Source of the DNA: Cohnella pontilimi
GTDB lineage: Bacteria > Bacillota > Bacilli > Paenibacillales > Paenibacillaceae
Direction: 5' to 3'
Assembly: GCF_005049045.1 (NCBI RefSeq)
Contig: NZ_SUPK01000005.1
Location: forward strand, 62,001-126,000
DNA length: 64,000 nt
The first letter of the stretch is position 1. Every line of letters begins with the position of its first letter. Under the pieces are notes generated by a model, which saw only the letters and a program-made list of their open reading frames with translations, searched no databases and was not told where the DNA came from. Both the position numbers and the translations under genes were made by a program. Below, piece after piece: positions 59,454 through 64,000 of the stretch.

Positions 59454-59461
59454 ATCAAGGG

Positions 59462-60112
59462 GTGGGACCAATACTTAGAAAGAAGTCCTCGCAAGAGCAG
59501 GAGTACGGCAGCGACCGACGGAAGGTTTTGATGGAAGTCGCCCTCAGGCGCTTCGCCAGGGACGGTTACCACACGACCAAAATTTCCGATATCGTCGCGG
59601 AAGCCGGAGTGTCACAGGGCACGTTTTACTGGTATTTTCCGAGCAAGGAAGCCATTGCTCTTGAAATGATAGCGGAGGGACGCGGGCAGCTGCTCGACGT
59701 TATTGCGCAAGGTTATCGAAAGCATATGGGAACCGTTGCGGATATGGTGGAGGCGTCGGAGGCACTGCTTCGGAATTTGTTCGAGTTCGCCGAAGCCAAC
59801 CGCCACTTGATGGAGCTGCTGCTGGGCGGCTGGTCGGCCAGCGAGCCCATCCGGCTGGCGATCGGACAAACCCGCGCGGCTATGGAAAACGCGTTTGTGC
59901 AAAATATCAAGAGGGCGGTCGAATTACGAATGCTGCCGTCCACGATTGACGCGCATATGCGGGCGGCCATTCTGATGAGTTTGATCGAAGGTATCATTTT
60001 ACGATGGCTGGTTGGCTCTGCGGTACCCGGCAATGGGTTTGAGAATCGTACCGCGGCGCAGCTGGCGGCGGAGACCGCAAGATTCGAATTTTTCGGTCTG
60101 CTCGGCATTTAA
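59462..60112 (+). CDS. TetR family regulator
   Basis: A 216-residue TetR protein. The helix-turn-helix is ALRRFARDGYHTTKISDIVAEAGVSQGTFYWYFPSKEAIALEMI (about residues 27-70), a very typical form. The GTG at 59462 abuts an AAGG, so the start is uncertain; no better start is visible upstream of the DNA-binding domain. It stands ahead of an amino-acid ABC importer and OsmC gene, which it may control with its own promoter. Confidence 0.9.
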   Translation: MGPILRKKSSQEQEYGSDRRKVLMEVALRRFARDGYHTTKISDIVAEAGVSQGTFYWYFPSKEAIALEMIAEGRGQLLDVIAQGYRKHMGTVADMVEASEALLRNLFEFAEANRHLMELLLGGWSASEPIRLAIGQTRAAMENAFVQNIKRAVELRMLPSTIDAHMRAAILMSLIEGIILRWLVGSAVPGNGFENRTAAQLAAETARFEFFGLLGI

Positions 60113-60174
60113 CCGAGGCATTGAATCGGCATCGCCGGACACTAATATCTAATAAAGAAACAGGGGAGATCAAC

Positions 60175-61041
60175 ATGCTGAAAAGCTCGAAGAAATCACT
60201 GATCCTTACTTTAACCGCCATCCTGCTGCTCACGCTTGCGATCGCTGGCTGCGGCAAGAGGGCCGAAGATCAAGGCGCTTCCCCTTCGGCCTCGGCCGGC
60301 GGCGCCTCCGCGCCGGCAGCCGATCTGCCGGATCAAGTGAAAAGCTCCGGTGTATTAAAAGTGGGTCTCATGGGCACTTATGCGCCGTACAACTTCCTCA
60401 ACGACAAGCAAGAGATCGACGGTTTCGACGCGGATATCGCCAAAGAAGTGGCCAAACGGCTTGGCGTGAAAGCCGAATTCGCGCCTCAGGACTTCTCCGG
60501 ACTGATTCCGAGCCTGCAAGCGGGCAATATCGACGTCATTATCAGCCAAGTGACGATTACGGATGAGCGCAAGGCGCAAATCGACTTCACGCAGCCGTAT
60601 ATCACCAACTCCGTTAAAATCATTGTCGGTGCGAATAACAATTCGATTACGAAGCTCGAAGATTTTAAAGGCCAAAAGATCGGCGTAGGCCTCGGCACGA
60701 ACGACGAAGCTTACCTTCGCAAAGAAGTTCTCCCGAAGGTCGGCAGCTTCGAAATCAAAACCTATGACGACGTCATTACTTCGCTGGCGGATTTGAATAC
60801 CGGCCGGATCGACGCCACCATCAACAATATGTACGCCCTCAAACCGATCGTGGACAAAAACGGCTTTAAAATCAAAGCGGTCGGAGAGCCGATCAAAGCG
60901 GACAGAGCGGGCATCGCTGTGAAGAAAAACAATCCGCAATTCCTGGCCGCATTGGATCAAGCGTTGACGGACATCAAGGCGGACGGCACGTACAACACGA
61001 TATTTAAAAAATGGTTTGGCGAGGAGCCTCCCAAAGAATAA
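60175..61041 (+). CDS. Amino-acid ABC transporter, substrate-binding lipoprotein
   Basis: A 288-residue polar-amino-acid-binding protein (SBP_bac_3). A signal peptide with lipobox LAIAGC (cysteine 26) anchors it to the membrane. The domain opens VLKVGLMGTYAPYNFLNDKQ and holds the ligand-contact pattern PSLQAGNIDVIISQVTITDERK. The closest functional groups are glutamine, arginine and cystine binders. It is the first gene of a three-gene ABC operon. The ATG follows GGGGAGA. Confidence 0.94.
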   Translation: MLKSSKKSLILTLTAILLLTLAIAGCGKRAEDQGASPSASAGGASAPAADLPDQVKSSGVLKVGLMGTYAPYNFLNDKQEIDGFDADIAKEVAKRLGVKAEFAPQDFSGLIPSLQAGNIDVIISQVTITDERKAQIDFTQPYITNSVKIIVGANNNSITKLEDFKGQKIGVGLGTNDEAYLRKEVLPKVGSFEIKTYDDVITSLADLNTGRIDATINNMYALKPIVDKNGFKIKAVGEPIKADRAGIAVKKNNPQFLAALDQALTDIKADGTYNTIFKKWFGEEPPKE

Positions 61042-61118
61042 TAAAGCGGGGTTGGATGAAGGTCATGACGGTTATGTTGTCATGGCCTTGCATTTTCGCA
61101 GAAGGGAAATCAGCTCTT

Positions 61119-61763
61119 ATGCAACTGGTATGGGATAATGCGGAGTTTTTGCTGCGCGGGGCCCGATATACGCTGCAGATTACCTTGGTCTCGATGATTT
61201 TCGGCGTGTTGATCGGGATGATTGTGGCGCTTGCCAGAATAAGCGGTATCCGTCCGGTGCGTTGGATCGCGCGTTTCTACGTATCGGTCATCCGGGGAAC
61301 GCCGGTTTTGGTCCAGATTTTCTTCGTTTATTTCGGACTGGCGGATTACGGACTCAGGCTGGGCTCGTTGACCGCAGCCTATTTGGCGCTAAGCATCAAC
61401 GTCGGCGCGTATTTGTCCGAAACTTTCCGCGGAGCGATTTTGTCCGTTCCGAAAGGGCAGATGGAAGCCGCCTATGCGGCGGGGATGACCACTTGGCAAG
61501 CCTATCGAAGGATCATCTTCCCGCAGGCCGCCCGAGTGGCGATAGCCCCGATGGGCAACACGTTCATCGGCATGCTGAAGGAGACTTCGCTCGTTTCGAC
61601 GATCGCCGTTACCGAGCTGCTCCGATCCGCCCAATTGTTAATCGCGCAATATTACAAGTACACCCCTTTTTATATCGGGATTGCCGCGATGTATTGGGTG
61701 ATGAGCACCCTGTTCTCGATCGTGCTCCATGCGGTCGAGAAACGGCTGTCCAAAGCTTATTGA
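61119..61763 (+). CDS. Amino-acid ABC transporter, permease
   Basis: A 214-residue HisM/GlnP-type permease with about five segments. The start YTLQITLVSMIFGVLIGMIVA is typical, and the EAA loop reads EAAYAAGMTTWQAYRRIIFPQAARVAIAPMGNT. The ATG at 61119 fits the family length and follows AGAAGGGA. Earlier in-frame ATGs at 61056 and 61065 are also possible. It is 78 bp after the binding protein and just before the ATPase. Confidence 0.92.
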   Translation: MQLVWDNAEFLLRGARYTLQITLVSMIFGVLIGMIVALARISGIRPVRWIARFYVSVIRGTPVLVQIFFVYFGLADYGLRLGSLTAAYLALSINVGAYLSETFRGAILSVPKGQMEAAYAAGMTTWQAYRRIIFPQAARVAIAPMGNTFIGMLKETSLVSTIAVTELLRSAQLLIAQYYKYTPFYIGIAAMYWVMSTLFSIVLHAVEKRLSKAY

Positions 61764-61782
61764 GGCGGGGGCGTGATTCGGG

Positions 61783-62547
61783 ATGATGATTCGAACGACA
61801 GGACTGTCTAAATCGTTCCATAACCATGAAGTGTTGAGAAGTATCGATTTCCAGGTGGATAAAACTGAAATTGTCGTGCTGCTGGGGCCGAGCGGATCGG
61901 GCAAAAGTACATTGCTGCGCTGTTTGAACGGGCTCGAGGAGTTAAGCGGGGGATCGCTTACGGTGAACGGAGTGGATGTGGATTCCGCCATGTCCCACAG
62001 GGAGAAGAACGCCCGGTTTCGGGAAATCCGGCGGCAAACCGGCATGGTGTTCCAGCAGTTCAATTTGTACCCGCACAAAACGGCGCTGGAAAACGTCATT
62101 GAATCGCTGCTCATTGTGAAGAGAATGCCGAAAGCGGATGCTGTGGCGGCGGGCGAGCGGCTGCTGAAACGGGTCGGCTTGGCCGAAAAGCGTGACGCCT
62201 ATCCATCGCGGCTGTCCGGCGGCCAGCAGCAGCGGGTGGCCATTGCGCGCGCGCTGGCCATGGAGCCGGCGGTCATGCTGTTCGATGAGCCAACCTCGGC
62301 GCTCGATCCGGAGCTGGTCGGCGAAGTGCTCGATGTGATGCGGGAGCTGGCGGGTGAAGGCATGACGATGGTGGTCGTGACCCACGAGATGAAGTTTGCC
62401 CGTCAAGTCGCGAATCGCGTCGTGTTCATGGACGGCGGAGTGATCGTGGAGCAGGGGGAGCCGGCAAGCTTTTTCCAATCGCCGCAAACCGAAAGAGCGC
62501 GTAGATTTCTCAATCAAATTACCGGGGAAAGAGGGGATAAGGAATGA
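61783..62547 (+). CDS. Amino-acid ABC transporter, ATP-binding protein
   Basis: A 254-residue GlnQ-type ATPase with Walker [10 protein letters not shown] (about residues 33-41), Q-loop [14 protein letters not shown], signature [15 protein letters not shown] (about 145-159) and Walker [14 protein letters not shown], followed by H in VVTHEM. The start may be the second of two tandem ATGs. It overlaps the OsmC gene by 4 bp. Confidence 0.95.
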   Translation: MMIRTTGLSKSFHNHEVLRSIDFQVDKTEIVVLLGPSGSGKSTLLRCLNGLEELSGGSLTVNGVDVDSAMSHREKNARFREIRRQTGMVFQQFNLYPHKTALENVIESLLIVKRMPKADAVAAGERLLKRVGLAEKRDAYPSRLSGGQQQRVAIARALAMEPAVMLFDEPTSALDPELVGEVLDVMRELAGEGMTMVVVTHEMKFARQVANRVVFMDGGVIVEQGEPASFFQSPQTERARRFLNQITGERGDKE

Positions 62548-62969
62548 AAGTGATGACGACATGGCAGGGTAAACGGGTATTCACTTCCGTCGGCGATTCC
62601 GGCTATCCGGTCGGCATGGATGCAACTCCCGCTTACGGCGGAGACGGCAAGGGCGCGACCCCGATGGAACTCATTTTGGCGGGTCTGGCGGGTTGCATCG
62701 GAATTGACGTCACGATGATTTTGGACAGGTACCTCGGTTCCATCCAGCGGATGGAGATTGAGGCGGACGGAACACGCAAACAGGAGACGCCGACCGGTTT
62801 CACGGCCATCGAGCTGACGTTCCGGGTCGACGGGGATATTCCCGACTACCGGATCTGGAAAGCGATCGAGATGGGCAGCAATAAGTATTGCGCCGTATCG
62901 GACTCTCTGAAAGCAGACATCAGCTACAAACTGATCCTGAATGGTGCTGAAGCGGTGAAACACGCGTAA
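62544..62969 (+). CDS. OsmC family peroxiredoxin-like protein
   Basis: A 141-residue OsmC/Ohr-fold protein. Both reactive cysteines are present: C51 ([14 protein letters not shown]) and C116 ([10 protein letters not shown]). The family reduces organic hydroperoxides with thiols. The ATG overlaps the ATPase stop in an ATGA junction. Coupling with an amino-acid importer of a type that can carry cystine would make sense for thiol-based peroxide defence, but this is inference. Confidence 0.92.
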   Translation: MKVMTTWQGKRVFTSVGDSGYPVGMDATPAYGGDGKGATPMELILAGLAGCIGIDVTMILDRYLGSIQRMEIEADGTRKQETPTGFTAIELTFRVDGDIPDYRIWKAIEMGSNKYCAVSDSLKADISYKLILNGAEAVKHA

Positions 62970-62979
62970 CCGATGAATG

Positions 62980-63007
62980 AACCACTCCTGACCGGAGTGG
63001 TTTTTTC
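62980..63007 (+). terminator. Terminator of the ABC-OsmC operon
   Basis: AACCACTCC (62980-62988) pairs with GGAGTGGTT (62994-63002) around TGACC, followed by TTTTTC. Confidence 0.9.
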
Positions 63008-63139
63008 GTTCCTCACGCGTTTAGCTGTTGATCTGTCTGCTCTATAAGCAGGACATGGCGTCCCATCCATCGAACCCATTGCTCAGGATCGGCAAAGAAC
63101 GAAAACAACGTCTCCGGATTGGAAGGTGGGGAACCCGGT

Positions 63140-63919
63140 ATGCAGAAACCTCAGGTGAGCGAAGGATTGAGTCGGTTAACGGAGGGTTTGGAATGGAAGC
63201 GAATTACGATCGGTTATTCCGAAGCAAATACGTTCCTTTTGACAGGAGCCGCCGGCAATCGGTACTTAAAGGTACTTCCAGTGGGTTCGGTCGAAACATT
63301 GCGGCAGGAGAAAGAAAGGATGGAATGGCTGCAAGGGAAACTCCCAGTGCCCGAGATTCTCTATTATGAAGATGACGGGTCGAACGAGTATTTGCTGATG
63401 TCCGAAATTCCCGGTCTGGATGCGTCTCACCGTTTGTACGAATCGATGCTTCCGCAGTTGATGAGGGAATTGGCGGCAGGGCTAAGAGCGATACATGAAG
63501 TGGACATCCGTAACTGTCCGTTCGATCAGCGGCTGGAGCGAAAAATCGGCGAGGCGGGAAAAAGAGTGGAAAACCGGCTCGTCGACGAAGATGATTTTGA
63601 TGAGATCAGGGAAGGGTGTACGGCGGAGCAGCTGTTCCAGGAATTGATCCGGGAAAAGCCTGCGGATGAGGATCTCGTGTTTACGCACGGCGACTATTGC
63701 CTGCCGAACGTCATCCTGCAGGACGGCCGGCTCAGCGGATTCATCGATTGGGGAAGAGCGGGCGTCGCGGACCGCTATCAAGACATCGCGCTCGCAGTCC
63801 GAAGCATCCGGTACAATTTCGGCGAAGAGTATGTCGCGACGTTTCTTGACGTCTACGGCATCACACAGTTGGACGAGTCCAAGGTGTCGTATTATCAGCT
63901 GATGGACGAGTTTTTCTGA
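63140..63919 (+). CDS. APH(3')-like aminoglycoside phosphotransferase family protein
   Basis: A 259-residue kinase-fold protein from the ATG behind GGTGGGG. The active site is complete: HGDYCLPN (H183, D185 and N190, with D185 the likely catalytic base) and FIDWGRAGVADRYQDIAL with the metal-binding D near 203 and the R-x-G-x-x-D-x-Y-x-D-I pattern of true APH(3') enzymes. The C-terminus YYQLMDEFF matches the family end. APH(3') enzymes phosphorylate kanamycin- and neomycin-type drugs. Chromosomal relatives in Paenibacillus may be silent or act on other substrates. Confidence 0.88.
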   Translation: MQKPQVSEGLSRLTEGLEWKRITIGYSEANTFLLTGAAGNRYLKVLPVGSVETLRQEKERMEWLQGKLPVPEILYYEDDGSNEYLLMSEIPGLDASHRLYESMLPQLMRELAAGLRAIHEVDIRNCPFDQRLERKIGEAGKRVENRLVDEDDFDEIREGCTAEQLFQELIREKPADEDLVFTHGDYCLPNVILQDGRLSGFIDWGRAGVADRYQDIALAVRSIRYNFGEEYVATFLDVYGITQLDESKVSYYQLMDEFF

Positions 63920-64000
63920 AGAACTGGAGTTGGCCAACCCCCAGTTTCATTTTGCCAAACTAGAGAGGGGACGTTCGCGACATACTGCTCTGCAACTGCA

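Overview
This is a chromosomal stretch of a Gram-positive bacterium, most likely a member of the Paenibacillaceae (Paenibacillus or a close relative). The main evidence is strong AGGAGG-type ribosome binding sites, frequent TTG and GTG starts, a CcpA-type cre site, a FIMAH domain, a YdjO-like zinc-ribbon protein, a HelD-type helicase and a mid-range G+C content. There are no rRNA or intact tRNA genes, no CRISPR array and no prophage. One tmRNA-like 3' end and one insertion-sequence fragment are present.

Layout. 1-2.8 kb: the end of a chemoreceptor, ywbE, rlmH and a LysR regulator. 2.9-6.9 kb: a decaying region with DinB and FMN-reductase genes among broken alpha/beta-hydrolase genes, an IS30 fragment, an epimerase tail and an eroded DUF998 gene. 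6.9-9.9 kb: an MFS transporter and an SDR/TetR pair behind a promoter with a palindromic operator. 9.9-13.8 kb: an AT-rich block with an alpha-oxoamine synthase followed 24 bp later by a six-TM PAS-GGDEF-EAL protein, ending at a tmRNA-like 3' end. 13.9-21.4 kb: a uracil-DNA-glycosylase-like protein, a FusB-type protein with a possible translational attenuator, a DJ-1 protein, a secreted phosphoesterase and HelD. 21.5-28.1 kb: a DMT exporter/LysR pair and a GntR-controlled operon that matches idnD-idnO-idnT of L-idonate catabolism. 28.2-35.8 kb: a YczE-type protein/LysR pair, CarD, TetR with an MFS pump, and a two-component system with a lipoprotein. 36-43 kb: an ECF transporter, then a cobalamin riboswitch ahead of nrdI-nrdE-nrdF. 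43-57.5 kb: mostly housekeeping enzymes and transporters, including rlmN, a peptide transporter, PrsW and pcp. 57.6-59.4 kb: a ParM-like actin with a small acidic partner gene, flanked by related repeats. 59.4-64 kb: TetR, an amino-acid ABC transporter, OsmC and an APH(3')-like kinase.

The most interesting systems are: (1) the alpha-oxoamine synthase next to a six-TM c-di-GMP enzyme, which has the layout of a small-molecule signal synthase and its receptor; (2) the chromosomal ParM-like cassette with repeats on both sides that look like centromere or operator sites; (3) the B12 riboswitch, terminator and possible NrdR boxes ahead of the B12-independent ribonucleotide reductase; (4) a 22-codon leader peptide and RBS-masking hairpin ahead of the FusB-type gene.

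All functional calls come from reading motifs and family resemblance by eye. No database search or folding program was run.
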